The notes: generated by a model not told the origin, from the letters alone. Counted from the stretch's first letter, positions 1 through 6,829 are shown. The stretch: DNA of 11,226 nt from Phycisphaerales bacterium UBA7708 (GCA_002482415.1 DLFY01000136.1:662-11887), one strand, 5' to 3'. Numbers and translations: made by a program.

Positions 1-117
1 CAGTGCCCCGCCGCCGACAATCCAGAACATATCAAATCCCCGCAGAATATCCAGCGACGCCAGACGGTTATTCATGCCCTGCTTTGCCGCACTCGGTGTT
101 TCTTTGGATTCGTTCAT
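1..117 (-). CDS. DUF5009/heparan-acetyltransferase-like membrane acyltransferase, N-terminal fragment
   Basis: Only the first 39 codons lie in the window; the gene runs off the left edge. After a short polar leader the protein reads RLASLDILRGFDMFWIVGGG, the hallmark start of the DUF5009/YeiB-like acyltransferase family (relatives of heparan-alpha-glucosaminide N-acetyltransferase), where this stretch opens the first membrane helix. The family is polytopic in the inner membrane and is thought to move acyl groups onto sugars or glycans; the substrate here cannot be told. The ATG at 115-117 is preceded by a purine-rich AGGGGC Shine-Dalgarno-like site about 4 nt away. The META lipoprotein gene ends 53 bp upstream on the same strand with no terminator seen, so the two are probably co-transcribed. 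Confidence 0.75.
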   Translation of the reverse strand, partial: MNESKETPSAAKQGMNNRLASLDILRGFDMFWIVGGGAL

Positions 118-170
118 AATGCCCCTGCTTTATCTTGCTAAATCCTGCTTTTATTCATTTCGATTGTGCA

Positions 171-647
171 CTACTTCACCGGCACATAGAAAACCAATTC
201 AGTCCGTCCGTCGGCGCTCAGGGCAAACAGATGAACCCCCTCGACACTGAGACGCTCGGTGCTGGCCAGAGCTTTGAGGAACGCATCTTCCTGTTTCATC
301 AGGTTCTCAGGACCGGCCATGCGTGTCGACCCAAGATTCGACCACGTCACATGGCCTTTACTGCTGACCTGAACCGAACCGAAATAGCGGTTGATTGAGG
401 CAAATCCGGAGACTTTTCCATCTGGAGCAAATTGGATAAAGGGCATTTCGCCGGTCAGCGGATAATCCTGCCCATCCGCTTTCATACTCTTGAGGATCCA
501 TTGCATCCCCGCAATCCGCTCAAAATTGCCCGCATGAATCTCAACCCGCTTGCCCGCCGGCATCTCCCCGGCCCGACCCGCAGACTTGCATCCGGACAAA
601 CATGAAACCGTAACGATTGCCATACAACCAAAAACCAGGGTCTTCAT
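171..647 (-). CDS. META-domain (HslJ-like) lipoprotein
   Basis: A 158-residue exported lipoprotein. Residues 1-19 form a signal peptide with lipobox L17-S18-G19 before C20, so the mature protein should be acylated and membrane-anchored. The rest is one META domain, the fold of E. coli HslJ and other heat- or stress-linked lipoproteins: W50, the GxVSGFASINRYFG segment at 77-90, STRMAG at 107-112, and the family's QEDAFLKAL helix at 119-127. The molecular role of META domains is not settled; they are often linked to envelope stress or antibiotic tolerance. I chose the second in-frame ATG (647) because AGGAG lies 8 nt before it, while the first ATG (653) is only 2 nt from that site. The leader carries copy 1 of the 100-bp repeat. 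The acyltransferase gene follows on the same strand. Confidence 0.8.
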   Translation of the reverse strand: MKTLVFGCMAIVTVSCLSGCKSAGRAGEMPAGKRVEIHAGNFERIAGMQWILKSMKADGQDYPLTGEMPFIQFAPDGKVSGFASINRYFGSVQVSSKGHVTWSNLGSTRMAGPENLMKQEDAFLKALASTERLSVEGVHLFALSADGRTELVFYVPVK

Positions 648-655
648 AGCCATTT

Positions 656-661
656 CTCCTT
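656..661 (-). promoter_or_regulatory. Ribosome binding site that decides the META gene start
   Basis: AAGGAG on the minus strand. It is 8 nt from the ATG at 647 (good spacing) but 2 nt from the ATG at 653 (too close), which favours the shorter protein. It lies just outside the end of repeat copy 1. Confidence 0.6.
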
Positions 662-664
662 ATA

Positions 665-764
665 TACTGATCCTACTTGAAATTTCCCGTTTCGTCGCGG
701 CTAAGTACAGCACCTTCAACCACTTGCTTCTTTCGCTCGCGGAATAATCATACCCGTTGGGTAT
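665..764 (-). repeat. 100-bp interspersed leader repeat, copy 1
   Basis: This stretch aligns without gaps to 5833-5932, with 88 of 100 positions identical by my count. Its upstream end (minus-strand sense) is a perfect palindrome, ATACCC-AAC-GGGTAT (750-764), identical in the two copies. It ends 17 nt before the META lipoprotein start, so it makes up most of that gene's leader. The central segment around CTTAGCCGCGACG is also fully conserved. Both copies can be read as an open frame, but most differences change amino acids, so the conservation looks nucleotide-level (structured RNA, protein-binding site or small non-autonomous mobile element) and not coding. Which of these it is cannot be decided here. 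Confidence 0.8.
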
Positions 765-890
765 ATTATGGAATCGATGGACCTGTATGCCCAGAATTAT
801 AATCCATCCCTCGCCAATCCGCAAGCACTCTTCCCGGCATTCTGTGCCCTGGCTGGACATCATAAAAATCAGCACTCCTGACAAGTTTAT
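765..890. other. Intergenic stretch between META gene leader and creatininase promoter
   Basis: This is the remainder of the 317-bp divergent gap once the repeat and the plus-strand promoter are set aside. I see no convincing gene: the minus-strand open frame crossing it has no Shine-Dalgarno site, no recognisable protein content, and would simply run into the repeat. The minus-strand promoter for the META gene probably lies here or in the repeat, but no clear sigma-70 pair was found. Confidence 0.4.
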
Positions 891-919
891 TTGAATTCAG
901 GCTTCAACTGTGCTATGAA
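891..919 (+). promoter_or_regulatory. Predicted sigma-70 promoter for the creatininase-family gene
   Basis: TTGAAT (891-896), a 17-nt spacer, then TATGAA (914-919). The start codon is about 40 nt past the expected transcription start, leaving a short leader that carries the GGAG ribosome site at 953-956. The call rests on consensus match and spacing only. Confidence 0.45.
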
Positions 920-964
920 TAGTCTTTATAGCCCGACAAAATCGACCTTTATGGAGATAATATC

Positions 965-1762
965 ATGGCTGAAGATACGTCTGCGTGGGATTTGAAATAC
1001 ACCAACCTGGACCGGATTCGGCAGCACCGTTACGAGGTTGCCGTCATCCCCGTCGGAGCCGTCGAGGCCCACAACCATCATCTGCCCGAAGGCATGGACG
1101 TCATCCACACCGAATACGTTGCACGGGAATCCTGCCGCAGGGCATGGGAACAATCCCAGTCCATCATCTGCCTGCCGGCCATCCCTTTCGGCGTCGATTG
1201 CAATCTGCTGGCATTCCCCCTGACCATCCATGTCTCGCAGAAGACACTGGATGCCTATCTGACCGAGATAATCCAATCGCTGCGAAAACATGGCCTCCGC
1301 AAGATCGTCATCCTGAACGGCCACGGCGGCAACGACTTCAAGCCGCTGGCTCGCCAGATTCAGTATGAGCTGGATGTGCATGTGTTCGTCTGCGATTGGT
1401 GGAAAGTGGGTAAAGAGATCTATGACACCCTGTTCGGCAAAGGCGATGACCACGGCGGAGCCATGGAAACCTCGGCAGCGATGGTCCTCTGTCCGGAATG
1501 TGTGGAGTTGGACAAAGCCGGCCCGGGCACGACGCCGCCGTTCCGCTTTGAGGCCCTGCGGCAGGGCTGGATTTACACCAGCCGGGACTTTTCAAAGCTC
1601 AATGACCATTGTTCCGCCAGCAGCAATGTCGCCCCGGATGCCGACAAAGGCAGACAATACCTGGAACTGGTCTGCGGCCGCATCAGCCGTTTTCTGGCCG
1701 AACTGGCCGCCAGCCCCATTGACACCGCCTTCCCGCTTCAAACGGATTCCAATACTCCCTGA
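965..1762 (+). CDS. Creatininase-family metal-dependent amidohydrolase
   Basis: A 265-residue cytoplasmic protein of the creatinine amidohydrolase family (creatininase, FAPy deformylase ArfB, mycofactocin peptidase MftE). These cleave amide bonds at a two-metal site. Visible signatures are GAVEAHNHHLP (31-41) with E34 and H36, D45, NGHGGN (118-123) with H120, and DDHGGAMETS (161-170) with H163 and E168. The E34/H36/D45/H120 positions match the numbering of Pseudomonas creatininase, but that enzyme's Glu122 is Gly here, as in the NGHGGN subgroup, so creatinine is unlikely to be the substrate. No signal peptide is seen. GGAG at 953-956 lies 8 nt before the ATG. The gene stands alone and its last 25 bp overlap the end of the convergent antiporter gene. 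True substrate unknown. Confidence 0.85.
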   Translation: MAEDTSAWDLKYTNLDRIRQHRYEVAVIPVGAVEAHNHHLPEGMDVIHTEYVARESCRRAWEQSQSIICLPAIPFGVDCNLLAFPLTIHVSQKTLDAYLTEIIQSLRKHGLRKIVILNGHGGNDFKPLARQIQYELDVHVFVCDWWKVGKEIYDTLFGKGDDHGGAMETSAAMVLCPECVELDKAGPGTTPPFRFEALRQGWIYTSRDFSKLNDHCSASSNVAPDADKGRQYLELVCGRISRFLAELAASPIDTAFPLQTDSNTP

Positions 1763-3237
1763 TGCCCAGATGTCAGTTCTTTGGATATCTGTTCAAACGG
1801 GGCAAGCAGCGCCTGACGGACGGCTCCCTCATCTTTGCCATGTGCCAATACTGTCACATGATCCCAGCCCTGAAGACAGGTTGATCCCTTGGGCGGAATC
1901 ACTTCTTTGCCGCGGGTGATCATCGTAATCAAAGCTTCCGGTGGAAGCTGCAAGTCACGAATCATAGCGCCGGGAACCCCTTTGGGACCGGGCAAATCAA
2001 CCACCACCAGATCAAGGTCGCTTTCGGCCATGGTAATCAGCTCCAGGTTAAAAAGCGGCTTGGGCTGAGAAGGGGTGGACAGCCCCAGCCGCTTGGCCGC
2101 CAATCCCAGAGTCGATCCCTGAACCAGGATGGATAATAGAACGGCAAAAAACACCAGATTAAAAATATCCTGACCAATCGCCATGTCGGCCGCGGCCGGA
2201 TAGGTGGCCAGAACAATCGGGACAGCCCCCCGCAATCCAGCCCACATGATAAACAGTTTATTTTTCCAGTTGATTCCCATTCCCAGCGTACCCAGCCATA
2301 CCGCTGCAGGTCTGGCCGCCAGTGTTAAAACCACAAACAGAACAATCCCGTCAAGCCACAGTGTTGACCATTGATGCGGGAATACCAGCAGTCCCATCAA
2401 GGCGAACATCCCAATATTAGCCATGGTGGACAGTGCTGACGAAAAATTGAATACCCCCTGCTTATGGACGAACGAATGATTGCCCATAATAAATCCGGCG
2501 ACAAATACGGCCAGCATGCCGCTGGCATGAATCAACTCGGCCAGTCCATAAATTAAAAGGATAACCCCCAAAGACAGCACATAGTAGTGACCCCGATCCT
2601 GCGGACAAAGCCGATTATAAAGCCACAGGGCGGCTTTTGCCAGAAACCATCCGAGCAATGGGGCCGCCGTGAACTTCCAGAAAAAGGACAGAATCACGAT
2701 ATACCACTGGCTTTGCCCCGAAGTAAATCCCTGCACGGCCACCAGCGTCATTAAAATCGCCATCGGGTCGTTGGCGGCACTTTCAATCTCCACAGTGGAA
2801 CTCAATTTTGACGGCAGGGACTGACGGCGAAGAATGGAAAAGGTCGCTGCCGCATCCGTGGACGAAATAATCACCGCCAGCAGAACCGACTTCTCAAAAG
2901 ACCAGCCCAACACTTTATAGAGCACAGCAAAGGTCACAGCCGCCGTTAGAATAACTCCCCACGTTGCCAGCCCCAATGCAGGTAATGCAACGGATTTCAT
3001 GGTATCCCGCCGGGTGCAAAACCCGCCGTGGAACAGAATAAACACCAGGGCAATATTGGCAACCTGATTGGTTAAGTGCATGTCGCCGAAATTCCAAAGA
3101 TTCAGCACATCGCTTCCAAAAACAATCCCCGCCCCCAGCGCCACCAGAATCACAGGAACGCTCCACCGATCCAGCCAGACGGCTGCCAGCACCACCGCAA
3201 TCAGAAGCATCGGCCCGATTATATAAATAACATCCAT
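1738..3237 (-). CDS. NhaP2-like (CPA1) potassium/cation-proton antiporter with RCK_C domain
   Basis: A 499-residue inner-membrane antiporter that exchanges K+ or Na+ for H+, resembling E. coli NhaP2/CvrA (cell-volume regulation). About a dozen hydrophobic helices fill residues 3-385. CPA1 signatures are clear: SSTDAAATFSILR (125-137), VEIESAANDP (149-158) with the ion-binding N156-D157 pair, and the LRGAVPIVLA segment (335-344). Residues about 400-483 form a cytosolic RCK_C/TrkA-C-like domain, a likely ligand-sensing regulatory module, shorter than the E. coli C-terminal region. The ATG at 3237 gives MDVIYI, matching the N-terminus of known NhaP2 proteins; a TTG 12 bp upstream also has a ribosome site (AAGG, 7 nt) and cannot be excluded. 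A second antiporter is transcribed divergently. K+ rather than Na+ specificity is inferred from family resemblance only. Confidence 0.9.
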   Translation of the reverse strand: MDVIYIIGPMLLIAVVLAAVWLDRWSVPVILVALGAGIVFGSDVLNLWNFGDMHLTNQVANIALVFILFHGGFCTRRDTMKSVALPALGLATWGVILTAAVTFAVLYKVLGWSFEKSVLLAVIISSTDAAATFSILRRQSLPSKLSSTVEIESAANDPMAILMTLVAVQGFTSGQSQWYIVILSFFWKFTAAPLLGWFLAKAALWLYNRLCPQDRGHYYVLSLGVILLIYGLAELIHASGMLAVFVAGFIMGNHSFVHKQGVFNFSSALSTMANIGMFALMGLLVFPHQWSTLWLDGIVLFVVLTLAARPAAVWLGTLGMGINWKNKLFIMWAGLRGAVPIVLATYPAAADMAIGQDIFNLVFFAVLLSILVQGSTLGLAAKRLGLSTPSQPKPLFNLELITMAESDLDLVVVDLPGPKGVPGAMIRDLQLPPEALITMITRGKEVIPPKGSTCLQGWDHVTVLAHGKDEGAVRQALLAPFEQISKELTSGHQGVLESV

Positions 3238-3308
3238 AACTACCTGCAATAAAAGACCTTGGCGCCGATGGCATCACCTGGAAACATCGTCGCTCCACAA
3301 TTGAACAC

Positions 3309-3337
3309 ATCCTACATGAACAAGCAGCATATTTCAA
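3309..3337 (-). promoter_or_regulatory. Predicted sigma-70 promoter for the NhaP2-like antiporter
   Basis: On the minus strand TTGAAA (3332-3337), a 17-nt spacer, then TAGGAT (3309-3314). This would leave a leader of about 65 nt before the ATG at 3237. The -35 is a five-of-six match and the -10 four of six. Confidence 0.4.
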
Positions 3338-3432
3338 GCATGGATGTGAACTGATGGGTAATCAGGAGCGCCGGCAGCAATCTATCGATGCATACGCTGC
3401 GGTCATAAAACCCATGATTTTATATTGTTTTA

Positions 3433-3461
3433 TGGACATTCTCATACCGGAAAAGTATACT
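3433..3461 (+). promoter_or_regulatory. Strong predicted sigma-70 promoter for the second antiporter
   Basis: TGGACA (3433-3438), a 17-nt spacer, then TATACT (3456-3461): five of six matches at both boxes with ideal spacing. Transcription would begin near 3468, so translation from upstream in-frame ATGs at 3354 or 3432 is not possible from this transcript, which supports the start at 3546. Confidence 0.6.
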
Positions 3462-3545
3462 TCAGGAATAGAAAGACTGAATACGGAAAATCCTTCTCCA
3501 AAGACGTCGAAAACACGAACACTCGAAAATAGGGATATTGAAACC

Positions 3546-4781
3546 ATGGCTTTGATTGCAATCTTCCTGACACTGCTGTTTTTCTATATTTTGGTCTCAC
3601 AGCGGCTGGAGCGAACTATGATTACCGCCCCCATCGTATTCATGCTGGCCGGCATGATAACATGGGCTGCCATTCCGGAATTATGCGGATGGGAATTCAG
3701 TCGTGAAAACATCCTCACCATCGCCGAAGTCGGCCTGGTACTGCTGCTGTTCACCGACGCCAGCCGGACCGACTGGGGAGTATTCAAGTTCATCCACCAT
3801 TTGTGCATAAGGCTCCTTGGCACGGGGATGCTGCTGACTATCCTGCTTGGGATGGTGATTGCATTAGTCATTTTTCCGGATATCTCATTCTGGCAGGCCG
3901 GCATCCTCGCTGCGATTCTCGCCCCGACCGATCCCTGTCTGGGACAAAGCATTGTCAACAGCCCTCTGGTTCCAATACGCATCCGCCAGGCGCTCAATGT
4001 GGAAGCCGGACTCAACGACGGGCTTGCCGTCCCATTCCTCCTGTTCTTCATCGCAATGGGAAGTGCCGCTGCGGAAAGCAATCATGCACATCTGACCCGA
4101 TTTATCGTCGAACAGCTCGGTCTGGGTTCACTGGCAGGCTGCGGGATTGGTCTTTTGGGCGGATGGCTTCTGGGTGTCGCACATCGCAAACAATGGATGG
4201 CACCCTGGCTCCAGCAGCAAGGTGTCGTAATCATTCCGCTGCTGTGCGCCATGGCGTCCGGACTCTTCGGTGCAAGTATGTTCATTGCCGCCTTTGTCGC
4301 AGGTCTTATGGTACAGGTGGGTTTCAGGGATGTCTGCAGGCAGAGTATTGAATTTGGCGAAAACTGGGGACAACTGCTCAATCTGTTCATGTTCTTTGTT
4401 TTCGGCGTACTGGTCGCCCAATCCCTGCCGCTGTTCAACCTGCCCTGCCTGCTGTACGCCGTCCTGAGCCTGACGGTGGTACGGATGCTGCCGGTGGCAT
4501 TAGCATTGATCGGCACCCGGCTTCATAAAGCCACGATTCTGTTCATGGGCTGGTTCGGCCCGCGAGGACTGGGGTCCATCGTCCTGGGTTTAGTCTGCCT
4601 CGAACGACAATCGCATCAGCCCGAAACTCCAACCATCCGCCTTGCTGTAATCATGACAGTCATGCTGAGCATTATTGCCCACGGCCTCAGCGCATCCCCT
4701 GGAATCAGACTCTACACCCGGCGCATTGCAGCCCTGCCCCCCAACGCCCCCGAGTTTACAGGAAACAGCCTCTCATCGTAA
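3546..4781 (+). CDS. CPA1-family sodium/proton antiporter (NhaP-type), no regulatory tail
   Basis: A 411-residue polytopic inner-membrane protein, of usual length for the CPA1 family, that should exchange Na+ or another monovalent cation for H+. Key segments are LAPTDPCLG (125-133), LNVEAGLNDGLAVP (150-163) with the catalytic N157-D158 pair, GWFGPRGLGSIVLG (335-348) with the conserved Arg, and IIAHGLSASP (376-385). Unlike its divergent neighbour it ends shortly after the last helix, with no RCK_C domain. I start it at the ATG at 3546, giving MALIAIFLTLLFF at the head of helix 1; AGGGA lies about 10 nt upstream and a strong promoter sits at 3433-3461. The longer frame from 3354 adds 64 polar residues unlike the family. 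It is convergent with the aldo/keto reductase gene 31 bp away. Ion preference is not deducible. Confidence 0.88.
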   Translation: MALIAIFLTLLFFYILVSQRLERTMITAPIVFMLAGMITWAAIPELCGWEFSRENILTIAEVGLVLLLFTDASRTDWGVFKFIHHLCIRLLGTGMLLTILLGMVIALVIFPDISFWQAGILAAILAPTDPCLGQSIVNSPLVPIRIRQALNVEAGLNDGLAVPFLLFFIAMGSAAAESNHAHLTRFIVEQLGLGSLAGCGIGLLGGWLLGVAHRKQWMAPWLQQQGVVIIPLLCAMASGLFGASMFIAAFVAGLMVQVGFRDVCRQSIEFGENWGQLLNLFMFFVFGVLVAQSLPLFNLPCLLYAVLSLTVVRMLPVALALIGTRLHKATILFMGWFGPRGLGSIVLGLVCLERQSHQPETPTIRLAVIMTVMLSIIAHGLSASPGIRLYTRRIAALPPNAPEFTGNSLSS

Positions 4782-4812
4782 AATGCCGGACAACTGAAAA
4801 TGCACTCTGTTT

Positions 4813-5808
4813 CTACCCCTGCTTCCTGAATATGGGATTCAGGGTTGCGGCAAGTTTCTTCAGCCTGGCAACCTGCTGCTCCGTAATCGGTTTGATCTGC
4901 GGGGCCAGCTCCATCGCCAGACGAAAACTGCGAATATCCCCGGGAGGAATCGCCGACGTCACCGGCTGACTGAGCGTAAAGGTCATCGCCAGTTTCGCCT
5001 CCTCGGTATCCGTGATGGGCTGATACCAGCATTTGGGATATTGCCTGCGCACCGGGTCATCCTGCGGGGCACGCTGACGGGCCAGAATCTTCAGCGCCAG
5101 AATCGCCATGCCTTTGTCCCGGGCCTGTCTGGCAATTTCAGGACCGAACTGCCCTTCCAGGTATCCGGCAAAATTGACCGGAAACAGCAGTGAATCAAAA
5201 TCATACCGCTTCATCGCCTCCGCCGCCGCTTCCTGCGAATGAGCCGAAAATCCAAGATGCCGGATGCGCCCCTGTTTTTTCTCTTCCAGCAGCAGCTTCA
5301 TCACCCCATCTTCGGCAAACGCCCGCTCAACATCTTTCTGGACATCGGTAATGGCATGAAGCTGATATAAATCGAAGTAGTCCGTCCGCATCCGCTCCAG
5401 CGACCGTTCAAATTCCTGTTTGGCAGCCGCATAGTCCCGCTGGGTAGTCTTGCAGGCCAGAAAGACCTCTTTGCGATAAGGTTCCAGCGCCGGCCCCAGC
5501 TTGACCTCTGCATCCCCGTACGACGGCGCCACATCATAATAGTTGACTCCCTTTTCAAACGCCTCTGCAACAAACCGATTCGCCTCCTCCTGCTCGGTAT
5601 CCCGAACCACAATGCCTCCAAATCCAATAATAGACAGGAAAACATCGGTTTTCCCATATTTACGCCTCGGCAGCATACCCGGCTTGCCTGCCGCTTGTTC
5701 AGGCATCACAGCAGATTGCGCCAGCAGAGGAAGGCTATCCAGAAAAGCAAGGCCGGGCAGGCTTGCAGCAGCCAGCGTCGTTTTTTTCAGGAAATCGCGT
5801 CTTTTCAT
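4813..5808 (-). CDS. Tat-signal aldo/keto reductase
   Basis: A 331-residue NAD(P)H-dependent oxidoreductase of the aldo/keto reductase superfamily, a TIM-barrel enzyme reducing carbonyls (or oxidising sugars and alcohols). The N-terminus MKRRDFLKKT plus an Ala/Leu-rich stretch to about residue 31 is a twin-arginine export signal, so it should be exported folded with cofactor. The catalytic tetrad is complete: D92 and Y97 in YYDVAPSYG, K120 in FLACKT, H151 in YQLHAITD. The GFSAH motif (186-190) and the C-terminal helical part (264-328) fit bacterial oxidoreductases of this kind. The ATG at 5808 has AAAGGA 8 nt upstream. Its leader is made largely of repeat copy 2, and the thrombospondin-like dockerin gene ends 123 bp upstream on the same strand. 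Substrate unknown; sugar or oligosaccharide turnover is a guess. Confidence 0.88.
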   Translation of the reverse strand: MKRRDFLKKTTLAAASLPGLAFLDSLPLLAQSAVMPEQAAGKPGMLPRRKYGKTDVFLSIIGFGGIVVRDTEQEEANRFVAEAFEKGVNYYDVAPSYGDAEVKLGPALEPYRKEVFLACKTTQRDYAAAKQEFERSLERMRTDYFDLYQLHAITDVQKDVERAFAEDGVMKLLLEEKKQGRIRHLGFSAHSQEAAAEAMKRYDFDSLLFPVNFAGYLEGQFGPEIARQARDKGMAILALKILARQRAPQDDPVRRQYPKCWYQPITDTEEAKLAMTFTLSQPVTSAIPPGDIRSFRLAMELAPQIKPITEQQVARLKKLAATLNPIFRKQG

Positions 5809-5832
5809 AATTCAAATCCTTTCGCATTTTTC

Positions 5833-5932
5833 TACTGATCCTGCTTCCTATTTTCCGGTTCGTCGCGGCTAAGACCAGCAGCTTCAACCACGTGCTTCTT
5901 TTGCTCGCGGAATAACCATACCCGTTGGGTAT
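5833..5932 (-). repeat. 100-bp interspersed leader repeat, copy 2
   Basis: Gapless partner of 665-764, with 12 differences in 100 positions. The palindrome ATACCC-AAC-GGGTAT sits at 5918-5932 and its first base is the last base of the upstream gene's TAA stop. The other end is 24 nt before the aldo/keto reductase ATG. Orientation relative to the downstream gene is the same as in copy 1, and the ribosome site lies just outside the repeat in both cases. Confidence 0.8.
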
Positions 5933-6777
5933 TATTTCAGCGGCCAGCCTGCAGGACACGGCTGAAGCCAGTAGAATGCAAGATGAGCCAGGTCGTCGAT
6001 TTCAACCGTGCCATCCCCGTCAAAGTCGCCCGGTAAAAACGGCATGGATACGAGCCAGTCCTCGGCAAACCGGGCAAAATCCTCAAGGTTCACCACGCAC
6101 GCACGCGGATCAGGACTGACAGTCACATCGTAAAAGATAAGGTCATCCTGGCTGAAGCCATACCCGCCAATTCTGCCGCCGACAAAGGTATCATCGGCAA
6201 TATCAAAAAGCGGCCCTCCATTCAGAGAGATAACAATATGGCCGGGGCTTAGATCAAAGGTAAAGGTATAGGCTGTATTAAAGGCCCATCCTGCGCCAAC
6301 CGGCCCGGCCAGTGTCGATACCCCCAACCCATCCGCCCCGCCCCATAATCCGTCTCGAGTCCACGACCCGTTGATTTTCTTGACCTTGATGCCCCGTTCG
6401 GCATGGTCATCATTGACAGCCACCTTATCGCCCCAGTTAAAGGATTGAGCTGCGGCTTTCCAGTCCAAAAGATAAAAATGGTCGGCATCCTGATACCCGA
6501 AAACAATGCCGACAAAATCGTCATCTCCGGACCCGAGAACCTGCAGGGTCATGCTGAATGTACTGGTTGGATACAAAATAAAATCGCTGACGACCCATCC
6601 GGGAGCGACCGTTTCACTGGATGCGGCTTCGTCCAGGCGAACACTCTGGGCCGTTGGATTGGAAATTGACCATCGACCGTACCGGTCCACCTCGCTCCAG
6701 GCCGTCATCTCAACCACCCCCATAACAGTACAGGACAACAATAAAACCGAAATGAAACCACACAGCATGCTATTCAT
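5932..6777 (-). CDS. Secreted thrombospondin-C-terminal-like protein with dockerin-like tail
   Basis: A 281-residue exported protein of unknown role. Residues 1-22 form a hydrophobic signal peptide that lacks the usual early Lys/Arg. Residues about 28-222 resemble the thrombospondin/COMP C-terminal domain, a calcium-binding jelly-roll: DDDFVGIVFGYQDADHFYLLDWK (85-107, read as separate family hallmarks FVGIVFGYQ and FYLLDWK), a Trp-rich middle with GIKVKKI and GLWGG, and GGRIGGYGFSQDDLIFYDV (200-218). Residues 228-242 look like a decayed first dockerin half. Residues 250-271 hold an intact EF-hand loop (D251, D253, D255, T257, E259, D262) followed by DLAHLAFYWL. GGAGGA lies 7 nt before the ATG. 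It is divergent from another dockerin-bearing secreted protein across a 361-bp gap. It is probably a surface or extracellular calcium-dependent binding protein (inference). Confidence 0.75.
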   Translation of the reverse strand: MNSMLCGFISVLLLSCTVMGVVEMTAWSEVDRYGRWSISNPTAQSVRLDEAASSETVAPGWVVSDFILYPTSTFSMTLQVLGSGDDDFVGIVFGYQDADHFYLLDWKAAAQSFNWGDKVAVNDDHAERGIKVKKINGSWTRDGLWGGADGLGVSTLAGPVGAGWAFNTAYTFTFDLSPGHIVISLNGGPLFDIADDTFVGGRIGGYGFSQDDLIFYDVTVSPDPRACVVNLEDFARFAEDWLVSMPFLPGDFDGDGTVEIDDLAHLAFYWLQPCPAGWPLK

Positions 6778-6829
6778 AATCTCATCCTCCGAAAGCCGTT
6801 ACATCTGATTTGACACAATCGTATTTTTG

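Larger units (their letters stand above)
3238..3545. other. 308-bp divergent control region between two antiporter genes
   Basis: Holds a predicted minus-strand promoter (3309-3337) and a strong plus-strand promoter (3433-3461). The plus-strand frame stays open from an ATG at 3354, but the translated stretch is polar, resembles no antiporter N-terminus, and mostly lies upstream of the expected transcription start near 3468. I therefore read it as non-coding leader. Confidence 0.55.

Noticed and set aside
665..764. Repeat as an integron attC site: GTTGGGT matches the GTTRRRY core
   Set aside because: The matching RYYYAAC core at the other end of the element is missing in both copies, and the elements lie ahead of genes in the minus direction with no integrase in the window.
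660..884. Small protein of 74 residues covering repeat copy 1, sharing a peptide with a frame over copy 2
   Set aside because: No ribosome binding site; 10 of the 12 nucleotide differences fall in changes that alter the peptide, so the shared frame reflects DNA similarity. A faint likeness to the start of futalosine hydrolases seems accidental.
926..1453. 175-residue minus-strand open frame
   Set aside because: Antisense shadow of the creatininase-family gene, which has intact motifs, a promoter and a ribosome site.
5983..6033. True cellulosomal dockerin implying a cellulosome
   Set aside because: Only one intact EF-hand loop is present, and no cohesin, scaffoldin or glycoside hydrolase gene is visible in the window.
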